A stretch of 27,699 nt of DNA, from contig DAIQPZ010000018.1 of NCBI GenBank assembly GCA_036787065.1, positions 1 to 27,699 of the forward strand, given 5' to 3'. This stretch comes from JAJYIW01 sp036787065 (GTDB taxonomy: Bacteria; Chloroflexota; Anaerolineae; Anaerolineales; Anaerolineaceae). Positions 15,282 to 23,522 of the stretch are shown piece after piece; position 1 is the first letter of the stretch, and each line of letters opens with the position of its first letter. The notes beneath the pieces are model-generated. The model saw nothing but the letters and a program-made list of their open reading frames with translations. It searched no databases and was not told the origin of the DNA. The position numbers and the translations under genes were made by a program.

Positions 15282-15755
15282 TTAATTAACCGATGCTAAT
15301 TTTTCCGGTTCAAATACAATCTGGGACAATCGCTTCTGCGCCGCGGATCGCTGCTGCGCCGCTACCTGCCCAAAGTTAGCACGCCGTAGCCGGCCGACCA
15401 GATCCGCCTGTGCATCGCACCATAAGGTACGCATAACGCATTGATCGCCAAGGCTGCAGTCTGAGGATGCGTTATCGGTGCAAATATTCAAAGAAATGGG
15501 ACCATCGATCGCTTCGACCACATCCAAAATAGAGATAGCGGATGGATCCCGAGCTATAGAGACTCCACCACGCGCACCTCGTGATGTGTGGATCAAGCCC
15601 GCGATGGATAATTGAGAGATGATTTTAGCAAGAAATGAAGGGGGAATATGTTGCTCTTCAGCAATCTGGCTGGTTGCGGCCCGTCGGTTGGGGTCGAGCA
15701 AAGCCAGATAAGACATAGCGCGGAGAGCATAATCAGCCTGTCGCGTGATTTGCAT
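15282..15755 (-). CDS. Rrf2 family transcriptional regulator with cysteine triad
   Basis: A 157-residue winged-helix regulator. The N-terminus MQITRQADYALRAMSYLAL and the wing segment SRGARGGVSIARDPS are typical of Rrf2 proteins. The C-terminal half has C92, C100 and C106, plus C113. Spacing C-x7-C-x5-C is like the Fe-S ligand triads of IscR and NsrR, so it probably senses Fe-S status, oxygen or nitric oxide. AGGAAA lies upstream of the ATG. It is divergent from the thioesterase gene and followed by a small companion gene. No isc, suf or nitrosative-stress gene is nearby, so its targets lie elsewhere or are the small companion and itself. Confidence 0.92.
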   Translation of the reverse strand: MQITRQADYALRAMSYLALLDPNRRAATSQIAEEQHIPPSFLAKIISQLSIAGLIHTSRGARGGVSIARDPSAISILDVVEAIDGPISLNICTDNASSDCSLGDQCVMRTLWCDAQADLVGRLRRANFGQVAAQQRSAAQKRLSQIVFEPEKLASVN

Positions 15756-15789
15756 AGCAATTTTCCTGTTCTATTCAATATTATGATAA

Positions 15790-15810
15790 AGTTTACCCAC
15801 TTTTAGTTTA
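15790..15810. promoter_or_regulatory. Direct repeat AGTTTA upstream of the Rrf2 gene
   Basis: AGTTTA occurs at 15790-15795 and again at 15805-15810, 15 bp apart, within the AT-rich leader between the divergent Rrf2 and thioesterase genes. Autoregulation is common for Rrf2 proteins, so this could be an operator, but it does not match the IscR or NsrR consensus I know. Confidence 0.25.
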
Positions 15811-15903
15811 TTCCAAATTGTCTGTATGAGCAAGTGACAGAGGTCATTCATCGAGGATGACCTTTTACTAATTCAACCGTTTTTGTGTTATTATACGAAA
15901 ATT

Positions 15904-16332
15904 ATGCCTGGTTATCGTTTCATTTGCCCGATTCAGGTGCGCTATGGCGATCTCGATCCGCAAGGACACGTCAATAACGCAGGCATCCTGACCTACATCG
16001 AACAGGCCCGCATCACCTATCTTCAAAAACTGGAACTTTGGAACGGTACTTCTTTTTTAGACCTGGGCTTGATCGTAGCCGATGTGCATGTCAGTTACCT
16101 GGCGCCAATTTACCTCAACCAGAACGTTCAGGCCGGAATGCGCGTATCTCGCATCGGGAATAAGAGCCTGATCTTTGAATACGCGCTCGAAGATGGGGCA
16201 ACACACACCCCATTGGCAAAAGGCGAAGCGTTGATGGTGGCATACGATTACCACCAAAAAACCAGCATCGGGGTTCCAGAGGATTGGCGTGAGAAAATCG
16301 CCCGCTTCGAAGGGATCGTGGCGCATTCTTGA
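15904..16332 (+). CDS. Hotdog-fold acyl-CoA thioesterase (4HBT family)
   Basis: It probably hydrolyses acyl-CoA thioesters in the cytoplasm. The 142-residue protein has the N-terminal signature VRYGDLDPQGHVNNAGILTYIEQAR, with catalytic-type D18 and the GHVNN helix start, followed by the central strand order of the 4HBT family. The ATG at 15904 starts the family-like sequence; an in-frame start at 15883 would add seven odd residues and overlap a -10-like TATTAT at 15889-15894. With that box the mRNA would have almost no leader, as for the DsbA-like gene. The M42 peptidase gene follows 18 bp downstream and is likely cotranscribed. Confidence 0.9.
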   Translation: MPGYRFICPIQVRYGDLDPQGHVNNAGILTYIEQARITYLQKLELWNGTSFLDLGLIVADVHVSYLAPIYLNQNVQAGMRVSRIGNKSLIFEYALEDGATHTPLAKGEALMVAYDYHQKTSIGVPEDWREKIARFEGIVAHS

Positions 16333-16350
16333 ATGGATCAGGGGACTTCT

Positions 16351-17400
16351 ATGAAAATTCCAGCGATTGATACGTCTTTTTTGGTGCAATTTCTGACCGA
16401 ATTGCTCAATACACCCAGCCCAACCGGTTATACAGAAGCCGGGATTGCCTGCGTCGAGCGCGCCTTGTCGGCTTACCCTTCCCTGGAACTGGCGCGTACC
16501 CGTAAAGGTGCACTGACGGTGCACTGGCCGGGCGCCCAGCCCGGTGAACGCCGCGCCCTGACGGCCCATGTGGATACTTTGGGGGCCATGGTCAAAGAAA
16601 TTAAGCCCAACGGACGGCTGCGAATGACTCAGATTGGGGGTTATGCCTGGAATTCGATCGAAGGGGAAGGCTGTAGCGTTTATACGTCGCTGGGAAAGAC
16701 TGTGCGCGGCGCAATTTTGTTTTCAATGGCTTCAACGCATGTGTTTGGACCCCTGGTGAACGAAACCAAACGAGATGCCGACAACATGGAAGTGCGTCTG
16801 GATGCGCTCACCACCAGCGACAAAGATACCCGCGCGCTTGGAATTGGGGTGGGCGATTTTGTGGTGCTTGACCCGCGGGTCGAGTTTACCAATAATTTCG
16901 TGCGTTCACGCCACCTGGATGATAAAGCCTGCGCAGCCTGCCTGGTTTCAGCGGTTAAGACCCTGCACGATGCCGGGTTGAAACCCAGCCAACCGGCCTT
17001 TTTGCTGTTCAGCAATTATGAAGAGGTGGGGCATGGCGCGGCGGCTGGCATCCCGGCGGATGTGACCGAACTGGTCACAGTAGACATGGCGGCGATCGGC
17101 AGTGGGCAAAACTCGGACGAGTTCCATGCCACGCTGTGCGCCAAGGATTCGGGGGGACCTTATCATTATCGATTGAGCCAACACTTAAAGCAGTTGGCTG
17201 AGGCCAACGCTATCCCTTACAAAGTTGATATTTACCCCTATTACGGGTCGGATGGCGAGGCATTTTGGCGGGCGGGGGGCGATGTGGCGGTTGCGCTGAT
17301 TGGACCCGGGGTGGATGCCTCGCATAATTATGAGCGCACCCATCTGGATGCACTGGTGGCGACGACTCAATGGATATTAGCTTATCTGCTGGCTGAATAA
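16351..17400 (+). CDS. M42 family aminopeptidase (glutamyl aminopeptidase/endoglucanase-like)
   Basis: A binuclear metal aminopeptidase that usually forms dodecameric shells. From the ATG at 16351, which has CAGGGGA upstream, it has 349 residues. Metal ligands are visible in order: H73 in AHVDTLG (with D75), D190 in HLDDKACAA, E224-E225 in NYEEVGHG, D245 in VDMAAIG, and the C-terminal histidine of ERTHLDAL. This is a complete M42 set, so it should be active. An ATG at 16333 right after the thioesterase stop is in frame but lacks a ribosome site. Peptide substrates are not determined by the sequence. Confidence 0.93.
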   Translation: MKIPAIDTSFLVQFLTELLNTPSPTGYTEAGIACVERALSAYPSLELARTRKGALTVHWPGAQPGERRALTAHVDTLGAMVKEIKPNGRLRMTQIGGYAWNSIEGEGCSVYTSLGKTVRGAILFSMASTHVFGPLVNETKRDADNMEVRLDALTTSDKDTRALGIGVGDFVVLDPRVEFTNNFVRSRHLDDKACAACLVSAVKTLHDAGLKPSQPAFLLFSNYEEVGHGAAAGIPADVTELVTVDMAAIGSGQNSDEFHATLCAKDSGGPYHYRLSQHLKQLAEANAIPYKVDIYPYYGSDGEAFWRAGGDVAVALIGPGVDASHNYERTHLDALVATTQWILAYLLAE

Positions 17401-17411
17401 TCCCATGGATC

Positions 17412-17521
17412 GTAACGACTCCCCACGGGAAGAGAGTCCCCAAATTTGAGGTGTTTGTGGGTGCATCGCACCCACAAACACCTCAAATTTGGACCTTGTT
17501 CATGTATACCAGGGGAGTTAC
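17412..17521. repeat. Palindromic intergenic element, copy E (complete, 110 bp)
   Basis: A perfect 25-bp stem (17440-17464 with 17468-17492) with loop ATC. The outer ends are GTAAC (17412-17416) and GTTAC (17517-17521). The left arm has the AGAGAGTCC motif and the right arm CTTGTTCATG. It lies 12 bp after the M42 stop and well before clpC. Confidence 0.95.
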
Positions 17522-17534
17522 CTAGATCAACCTT

Positions 17535-17756
17535 TTAATCGCCTAAAAGGATGACCCATATTCCCATAAAGTTTGGTAGAATCAAATGAGTGACTTTACA
17601 AGCGTAGGCCATGAGTGTGTTGTAAGTGGCCTGCTCTAAATATGTGTGGACCTTTACCACATCAAGGGGTCGAGGTCCTAAAAGGCTAAGATCATAGAAG
17701 CCTTTTTCGTCAAATCGTTGCGTATCACGCTGCATCAAGGGATACGCAATTGTCAT
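17535..17756 (-). CDS. Doubtful 73-residue ORF between copy E and clpC
   Basis: An open frame on the minus strand in an otherwise empty 372-bp gap. The translation (with FYDLSLLGPRPLDVVKVHTY and ACKVTHLILPNFMGIWVILLG) has a protein-like composition, but no ribosome site is seen before the ATG and I recognise no family. It may be a chance frame or a fragment of a lost gene. The rest of the gap (17757-17893) holds the clpC leader; no CIRCE-type or CtsR-type heat-shock operator was found there. Confidence 0.25.
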   Translation of the reverse strand: MTIAYPLMQRDTQRFDEKGFYDLSLLGPRPLDVVKVHTYLEQATYNTLMAYACKVTHLILPNFMGIWVILLGD

Positions 17757-17893
17757 ACTACAGGCAACCTATCCAGATGCGGTGATGACGCTAAGCTGGA
17801 AACCTGAAGGCAGGCGAATATCCCAGGTGACACGCCGTTTATTATTTTTTGGGATAGGTTGGTGTGAGTAAGTAGATCGAGGAGGAAATAGCC

Positions 17894-20395
17894 TTGGCTG
17901 GTATGGAGCGTTTTACCCAAAGGGCACGGCATGTGCTGAGTTTGGCCCATCAAGAAGCCGAACGGATGCACCAGGATAAAATTGGCACAGAGCATCTTCT
18001 CCTTTCCTTAATTCAGGAAGAGGGAGGGGTCGCCGGGCGAGTGTTACGTGATCTTGGCCTGGAAGTCGACCGTGTAAAAGAAATCATTGACCGGTTAAGC
18101 GGTACCGGAAATTACCGCGGTGATAAGATCGATCTGGCCCCCGGCACGCAGCAAGTGTTAGAGTTTGCTATCGAAGAAGCGCGCCGGATGGGGCATCACT
18201 ATATTGGTACTGAACACCTGCTGCTCGGTCTGGTCCGTTATAACGATGGCGTGGCGATGGATGTACTGCGCAAGCTGGGTGTCACCCCCGAACAGATCCG
18301 GCGCCAGACGCGCCGAGTGTTGCAAGAAAGCAGCACCGCTAACGCTGCTCAGCCACCGGCAGCCGGTGGACGGGCGCAGTCCCAGCAAAAAGAACAGGCG
18401 GCGCGGCCCAAGACCCCTTTGGTGGACCAACTGGCGGTGGACTTAACCTCGCTGGCCGAAGAAGGCAAGCTGGATCCGGTAATTGGCCGCCAGATGGAAA
18501 TTGAGCGGGTGATCCAGATCCTTGCCCGGCGCACCAAGAATAACCCTGCTCTGATCGGGGAACCTGGGGTGGGCAAGACCGCCATCGTGGAAGGCCTGGC
18601 CCAGCGTATTCTGGAAGGCGATGTTCCGGCCCCGCTGCTGGATAAGCGCATTTTGCAACTGGACGTGGGTTCACTGGTTGCCGGGACGATGTACCGCGGC
18701 CAGTTCGAAGAGCGTTTGAAACGGGTAATTGACGAGCTCAAGTCGTCCGGTGCAATTCTTTTCATTGATGAGGTGCACATGTTGGTGGGGGCTGGCGCGG
18801 CGGGTTCGTCCGTCGATGCGGCCAACATCCTGAAGCCGGCGCTTTCACGCGGCGAACTGCAGGTGATCGGCGCCACCACTCTGGATGAATACCGCAAGCA
18901 TATTGAAAGCGATGCGGCCCTGGAACGGCGTTTCCAACCCATTATTGTCAACGAGCCATCCGTGGAAGAGACCATCGAAATTTTGCGCGGCATCCGCGGC
19001 GCTTATGAAGAGCACCATCGCCTGATTATCTCGGATGATGCCCTCGTTGCGGCGGCCCAACTGTCAGCCCGCTACGTAACTGAACGCTTCCTGCCGGATA
19101 AGGCGATTGACTTGATCGATGAGTCTTCATCGCGGGTCAGAATGTATAAAAGCCCGGCGGCCAAGACCACCAAGGACTTGATCCATCAGCTCAGGCAGGT
19201 GCGTCAGAACCATGCCCTGGCAGTGGAAGATGGGCGATTTGATGATGCCCAAGAACTGGTTGACACCGAGTCGGGATTGGAAGGCCAGCTCGAGCGCTTG
19301 CGTACCGGCTGGGACCGCAGCAACAGTCCCGTAGTCACCGCGAACGATATTGCCGAGATGGTTTCCATGTGGACCGGTGTGCCGGTGATGCAGATCGCCG
19401 CGGAGGAATCGCAGCGGCTGCTGCAGATGGAAGAAGAGCTGCACAAAGCCATTATCGGTCAGGATGAAGCGATCTCTACCATTGCTAAAGCCGTCCGCCG
19501 CGCGCGTGCCGGGCTCAAAGACCCGCGCCGCCCGATTGGTTCCTTTATCTTTCTTGGGCCAACCGGTGTAGGAAAGACGGAATCGACCAAGGCCCTGGCG
19601 CGCTTCCTGTTTGGCAGCGAAGATGCCTTGATCCAGTTGGATATGTCAGAATTCATGGAGCGCCACACCGTCAGCCGCCTGGTCGGCGCGCCGCCTGGCT
19701 ATGTGGGTTACGAAGAGGCCGGACAGTTGACCGAAGCGCTGCGCCGCCGGCCTTATTCGATCGTCGTTTTCGATGAGATAGAAAAAGCTCATCCTGAGGC
19801 ACACAATATGCTCCTGCAGATCATGGAAGAGGGTCACCTCTCCGATGCCCGCGGACGCAAGGTAGATTTCCGCAACGCCATCATCGTGATGACCTCAAAT
19901 ATCGGCGCGGATATGATCAAGCGCCAGACCTCGTTGGGCTTTGCGCTCAAACGTGACCAGGTCACTGAAGAAAATCAAGATTATGATGAAATGCGCAAGA
20001 AGCTGCTCGATTCACTCAAGCGCGTCTTCCGGCCTGAATTTATGAACCGCCTGGACGCCGTGGTCGTATTCCACGCGCTCAACCGCGAAGACATCCAGAA
20101 GATCGTCGCGATCGAGTTGGATAAGGTGGCCAAACGCCTGGAAGACCACGATATCGTTTTGCGCGCTTCTCAAGAGGCACTCAACCAGCTTGCCAGCGAG
20201 GGTTACGACCCAGAGATGGGCGCGCGCCCCTGGCGCCGGGTGATCCAGCAAAAGGTAGAAGACCCGCTTTCGGATGCGCTTCTATCAGGCACTTTTGTAG
20301 ATGGGGACACGGTGCTGGTGGAATTGAACGAACAGAAGGAAGTGGTCCTGAAACGCGCGGAGACAGAAGCCACGCAGCCAGAACCAGTGATATAA
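17894..20395 (+). CDS. clpC: ATP-dependent Clp protease ATP-binding subunit ClpC
   Basis: An AAA+ unfoldase that feeds substrates to ClpP. The 833-residue protein contains two N-terminal Clp repeats (about 1-145: FTQRARHVLSLAHQEAERM and VLEFAIEEARRMGHHYIGTEHLLLGL), the first ATPase domain with Walker A GEPGVGKT (222-229), a short UVR-like middle domain (AVEDGRFDDAQELVDTESGLE), and a second ATPase domain with GPTGVGKT (555-562) and GYVGYEEAG. The middle domain marks ClpC rather than ClpA. The TTG start at 17894 is 8 nt after GGAGG (17881-17885); an in-frame ATG at 17903 is too far. Unlike in Firmicutes, no ctsR, mcsA or mcsB is adjacent. A strong terminator follows. Confidence 0.96.
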   Translation: MAGMERFTQRARHVLSLAHQEAERMHQDKIGTEHLLLSLIQEEGGVAGRVLRDLGLEVDRVKEIIDRLSGTGNYRGDKIDLAPGTQQVLEFAIEEARRMGHHYIGTEHLLLGLVRYNDGVAMDVLRKLGVTPEQIRRQTRRVLQESSTANAAQPPAAGGRAQSQQKEQAARPKTPLVDQLAVDLTSLAEEGKLDPVIGRQMEIERVIQILARRTKNNPALIGEPGVGKTAIVEGLAQRILEGDVPAPLLDKRILQLDVGSLVAGTMYRGQFEERLKRVIDELKSSGAILFIDEVHMLVGAGAAGSSVDAANILKPALSRGELQVIGATTLDEYRKHIESDAALERRFQPIIVNEPSVEETIEILRGIRGAYEEHHRLIISDDALVAAAQLSARYVTERFLPDKAIDLIDESSSRVRMYKSPAAKTTKDLIHQLRQVRQNHALAVEDGRFDDAQELVDTESGLEGQLERLRTGWDRSNSPVVTANDIAEMVSMWTGVPVMQIAAEESQRLLQMEEELHKAIIGQDEAISTIAKAVRRARAGLKDPRRPIGSFIFLGPTGVGKTESTKALARFLFGSEDALIQLDMSEFMERHTVSRLVGAPPGYVGYEEAGQLTEALRRRPYSIVVFDEIEKAHPEAHNMLLQIMEEGHLSDARGRKVDFRNAIIVMTSNIGADMIKRQTSLGFALKRDQVTEENQDYDEMRKKLLDSLKRVFRPEFMNRLDAVVVFHALNREDIQKIVAIELDKVAKRLEDHDIVLRASQEALNQLASEGYDPEMGARPWRRVIQQKVEDPLSDALLSGTFVDGDTVLVELNEQKEVVLKRAETEATQPEPVI

Positions 20396-20416
20396 GGTCT
20401 GATACAATTTTGAAAT

Positions 20417-20456
20417 AACATCAGGCAGTGGTCCATGCGGACCACTGCCTGATGTT
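20417..20456 (+). terminator. Terminator after clpC
   Basis: A perfect 18-bp inverted repeat (20417-20434 with 20439-20456) with loop ATGC begins 22 bp after the clpC stop and is followed by TATAATTT. It is unrelated in sequence to the dispersed palindrome family. Confidence 0.8.
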
Positions 20457-20464
20457 TATAATTT

Positions 20465-20575
20465 GTGACTGTTCATGGTCACATGAATAAGACCCGAAAT
20501 CGAGGTGTTTGCGGGTGCGAAGCACCCGCAAACACCTCGATTTCGGCAACTTTCACCTCATGGCTGAGTAGTTAC
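20465..20575. repeat. Palindromic intergenic element, copy F (complete, 111 bp)
   Basis: A perfect 25-bp stem (20494-20518 with 20522-20546) with loop GAA. The outer ends are GTGAC (20465-20469) and GTTAC (20571-20575). The right arm carries ACTTTCACC and TGGCTGAG, as in copies A and B. Its right boundary coincides with the break of the truncated GNAT gene. Confidence 0.95.
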
Positions 20576-20713
20576 AAAATAAGTATAAGAACGGGGTAGG
20601 ATCTGGTCGTATGTGCCGGTCATGCGATCCCAACCTACGGCCACGCGCAGGGCCTCGATTTGTTCGCCGGTAATCGGTGCGTCCCGGTCGATCGGGAAGG
20701 TTGTCTGGCTCAC
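20558..20713 (-). pseudogene. Truncated GNAT acetyltransferase (N-terminal fragment)
   Basis: On the minus strand a GTG at 20713, which overlaps the stop of the epimerase gene as GTGA, opens a frame. It reads through DRDAPITGEQIEALRVAVGW and GTYDQILPRSYTYF. This resembles the start of small GNAT acetyltransferases, in which the 'I..EQ...LR..VGW' helix is followed by the strand leading to the acetyl-CoA site. The natural sequence ends at SYTYF; the last few codons (VTTQP, stop at 20560-20558) come from the outer arm of palindrome copy F. The remaining ~100 residues of a GNAT domain are absent from both sides of the element. Confidence 0.6.
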
Positions 20714-21921
20714 CGGGTTAATTTTTCAAGGCGCTCTTTCACCTCGTAGCAGGCCCGGCTGTTGTGATAGGGGCATTTCCAGATTTCCACCAACGGCCTG
20801 AGTACGGGCTGGCGATCGCGGGTCAGCTCCCAGTACCATTCACCGTGCGCTTTATCCACCTGATAATCGAGGATGAACTGCCAGCCGCGGTAGGCTGCCA
20901 TGAAATATTTCTCGTCCCCTGAAAGCTGGTAAGCGTTCAAGAAGCCCACCACGTTTTCCGCCTGGGGCCACCAGTCCTTATTATCGTGCAGGACACCCTC
21001 CGAAGTCTTCTCATAGAAAAGGGCGCCGTCGCTGTCCAGGCCTGACTCATAAACAGCTTGCGCCATTTTTAACGCCGCCGGCCTGACCCGCGCGATCACT
21101 TCGGGGTCGCCCAACACGCCGGCTGCCTCGGTGAGCAGCCAACTGCCTTCGATGTCGTGCCCATAAGACTCGGTGGTTGACCGCGAAGTCCATTCGATGT
21201 CGAAGAACATGAGAAAATGGTACGTTTTTGAGCTGATGATGAACTTGAGGAAAACATCGATCAGCTCTTTGAGTTTGGCGCGCAGCCTGGCGTTATCCCA
21301 CACGCGCAGGAGGTTGGTGTAGGCTTCCAGGACGTGCAGGTGCGTATTCATCGTTTTCTGGCAGTTGAACTCCACGTCCTCGGCCAGGCGCAGGTCTTCC
21401 GCCAGCTTCCACTGACGGTCGAAGGCTTCCAGGTAACCGCCGTAAACGGGGTTGTAGCTGTGCTGTTCGATCAGCTTGAAGATCTGGATAGCCCGCTCCA
21501 GCGCCTCTGGGCGCTGGCTGGCGCGATAATATTCCGACAGGCCATAGGCCGAAAAGGCCTGGACGTAGGTATGCTTGCGCGTGTCCAGCGGTTCCCCCTG
21601 AGAAGTGACACTCCAAAAAACTCCGCCGTAGACCGGATCCCACAGGTGGTCCACCAGAAACTGGTAGGCATGGTCGGCCATCTGCAAGTATTCCAGCTTG
21701 CGATAGACCAGGTAAGCGTGCGAAAAAGTCCACAAAATCCGGCTGCCCAATATCCCGCCCTTGGGCGCCGCCGGTACGACCACCTTTTCGCCGGTCACCT
21801 CGCCATAAAAGCCGCCGTTTTGCCGGTCGACGGTATTCTCTATCCAGAATGGCAGGATGTCTTCGAGCAGTTCTTTCTCAACACTCTGGCCGAATGCCTC
21901 AATGGTCGCATGGTCGATCAT
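20710..21921 (-). CDS. AGE superfamily epimerase, cellobiose 2-epimerase-like
   Basis: It probably interconverts the reducing-end glucose and mannose of disaccharides, or N-acylglucosamine and N-acylmannosamine. The 403-residue protein has the (alpha/alpha)6-barrel signatures of the family: FWIENTVDRQNGGFYGEV at the start, the central KTMNTHLHVLEAYTNLLRVW, YGHDIEGSWLLTEA, DWWPQAENVVGF and the C-terminal WKCPYHNSRACYEV. The catalytic-type histidines are within NTHLH, GHD and CPYHN. Cellobiose 2-epimerase is the closest subgroup from memory. GGGAGGG lies 7 nt before the ATG. It follows the DUF362 gene across a hairpin and is coupled to the truncated GNAT gene by a GTGA overlap. Confidence 0.9.
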   Translation of the reverse strand: MIDHATIEAFGQSVEKELLEDILPFWIENTVDRQNGGFYGEVTGEKVVVPAAPKGGILGSRILWTFSHAYLVYRKLEYLQMADHAYQFLVDHLWDPVYGGVFWSVTSQGEPLDTRKHTYVQAFSAYGLSEYYRASQRPEALERAIQIFKLIEQHSYNPVYGGYLEAFDRQWKLAEDLRLAEDVEFNCQKTMNTHLHVLEAYTNLLRVWDNARLRAKLKELIDVFLKFIISSKTYHFLMFFDIEWTSRSTTESYGHDIEGSWLLTEAAGVLGDPEVIARVRPAALKMAQAVYESGLDSDGALFYEKTSEGVLHDNKDWWPQAENVVGFLNAYQLSGDEKYFMAAYRGWQFILDYQVDKAHGEWYWELTRDRQPVLRPLVEIWKCPYHNSRACYEVKERLEKLTR

Positions 21922-21999
21922 AACAGGACCCTCCCCGTTCCCCGAGAAAAGGGACAGAAGATAGAATTTCGGATGATTGAATTTATTTAACGCGCGGTA

Positions 22000-22043
22000 T
22001 TTAATGACAGAGGTCGGGCTCCTGCCTGGCCTCTGTCATTAAA
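22000..22043 (-). terminator. Hairpin between the DUF362 and epimerase genes
   Basis: A 14-bp perfect inverted repeat TTTAATGACAGAGG / CCTCTGTCATTAAA (22000-22013 with 22030-22043) has a 16-nt loop that can pair further (GGGC/GCC). It starts 9 bp after the DUF362 stop. It has no long T tract, so it could be a terminator or an mRNA-processing or stabilising hairpin within the operon. Confidence 0.5.
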
Positions 22044-22051
22044 TCGATGGG

Positions 22052-23164
22052 TTAATAACTGACTTTAAACTGGACCTGCACGTCCTTGACCGGTGTGCCG
22101 ACCACCTTGATCTCACTCAAAATGTTTGTTCCCAGACCCAGTTCGCGCGCCATGTTCAGATGGTTGTGAGCGTGGACGAAGGGTGGGTTGGGATAATCCA
22201 CCAACGGGTCGAAGTTCATCACGGACGTGGCTACTGCATCTGTCGCGACGGGGTCTTTGCCAGCCACCAATACGCCTGCCTTGACCTGATTGAGCCCGTT
22301 GATCCACGGACCCTCGCCGCCTTCAACCGTCATAATGCCGTCGATCAAAGACAGGTTGACCGGGCGCGCCCGGTTCAAATCCATCACAATCTTGGGTAAT
22401 CGCACGGGGGTTTCATCCGCCTGCCCGTGGAAACCGGAACGGTAACCATCCCCCTCTTTAATGGTATAGAAGCGGAAAGGAACTGTACCCACCAGGTTCT
22501 TCATCGATTGGGTCACCCCCAGCGTGTTATGGCATTTCATTTTGGGGACGGAAACGAAGGCATCGACATCGGTCAAAATATGGTTATAGGTGAACTTGTC
22601 GTAAATATACGGATTGCTCGGGACGGGGGTCTGGGCGAAATCGTTGTAAGGAGCCGTATCGTTCAGGTCGACCAGGGTCGCATCCAGCGACTTGGCGACT
22701 TCATCCCAGCCGTAATCGTGCCAGTGGGCCTTCGAATACACCGCCTCGACGATGTAGAGCTTGGTAGCGCCCGCATCGCGCAGCAGTTGGCCCAACGCAA
22801 GCACCACTTCGGGGTGGGTGATGTAGGTCTCAACTTCGGGCAGATTGGCTAACTTGGACATTTGAGCACTGCCGGTGATATTGATCTTGATCGCGACCCG
22901 GTTACCGTGCGCCAGCACGTCTTTTACCCCGCCAATGGCATCTAACACGGCCTGCACCTGTTGGTGGATCAGCTTGGGATCATACGTCGCGGCTTTAGCA
23001 ATCGCGACAGTCGGGTTCAGGCCGGTCGCCTTAACCGCCGCCGGGACGCCAGTCGCCACCTGAGGGGCGCAACTGGCAATTAACAGGCCCGCGGCAGATA
23101 AACCCACCGTCCGGATAAAATCACGTCTGGTCATATGCGAGTAATTTCCATGACGATAAGACAT
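22052..23164 (-). CDS. DUF362 protein with Tat-type lipoprotein signal
   Basis: A 370-residue exported protein. The N-terminus has a twin-arginine motif (TRRDFIRTVG), a hydrophobic stretch and a lipobox-like IASC, so it is probably folded before export by Tat and then lipid-anchored. The body matches DUF362: VAIKINITG, VDAFVSVPKMKCHNTLGVTQSMKNLVG, SLIDGIMTVEGGEGPW and VAGKDPVATDAVA. The domain's reaction is not known to me; many relatives carry ferredoxin domains, but no 4Fe-4S cluster motif is visible here. AGGAGA lies 6 nt before the ATG at 23164. It sits in the sugar-utilisation run, suggesting a cell-surface role there, which is an inference. Confidence 0.88.
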   Translation of the reverse strand: MSYRHGNYSHMTRRDFIRTVGLSAAGLLIASCAPQVATGVPAAVKATGLNPTVAIAKAATYDPKLIHQQVQAVLDAIGGVKDVLAHGNRVAIKINITGSAQMSKLANLPEVETYITHPEVVLALGQLLRDAGATKLYIVEAVYSKAHWHDYGWDEVAKSLDATLVDLNDTAPYNDFAQTPVPSNPYIYDKFTYNHILTDVDAFVSVPKMKCHNTLGVTQSMKNLVGTVPFRFYTIKEGDGYRSGFHGQADETPVRLPKIVMDLNRARPVNLSLIDGIMTVEGGEGPWINGLNQVKAGVLVAGKDPVATDAVATSVMNFDPLVDYPNPPFVHAHNHLNMARELGLGTNILSEIKVVGTPVKDVQVQFKVSY

Positions 23165-23212
23165 AACTAATCTCCTTTGGACAGTTAATCGATCGAGATA
23201 GCCTGGGTATAA

Positions 23213-23513
23213 ATCCTCTCCTCATAAAAGAGAGGGGAGAAAGAATATTTGCGGGAGCATTACAGGAGCCATACAGCGTTGCAGCGCAAGAAATCGGACC
23301 GCTTATGGACCCCAGACCGAAAAATTCAAAAGCCCATGTGGGTGATTCTTCTACCCGTTAATTCTATCACGCCATCCATCTTTCCTGACGAAAAAGTGAT
23401 TTGCGCCGTGGATTCAAGGAAATAGATCACCCTTCAAAGGTGCATTTTCGTTCTGGAGCGAAATCAATCACCCCGGCCCCGCCCCCTTAAAAGGGGTGGA
23501 GAGAAAGAATATA
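23213..23513. repeat. Two GC-rich hairpin repeats in the 23165-23522 gap
   Basis: Both consist of a pyrimidine-rich run, TAAAA, then a purine run ending GAGAAAGAATAT (near 23213-23245 and 23475-23512). A weaker relative lies at 21930-21965 (CCCCGAGAAAAGGGACAG). They look like a second small family of intergenic repeats restricted to the sugar cluster. Boundaries are approximate. Confidence 0.45.
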
Positions 23514-23522
23514 CCGGGGCGA

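Noticed and set aside
17522..17893. CIRCE or CtsR heat-shock operator before clpC
   Set aside because: No TTAGCACTC-N9-GAGTGCTAA and no heptad repeat GGTCAAA-type site is seen; clpC control remains open.
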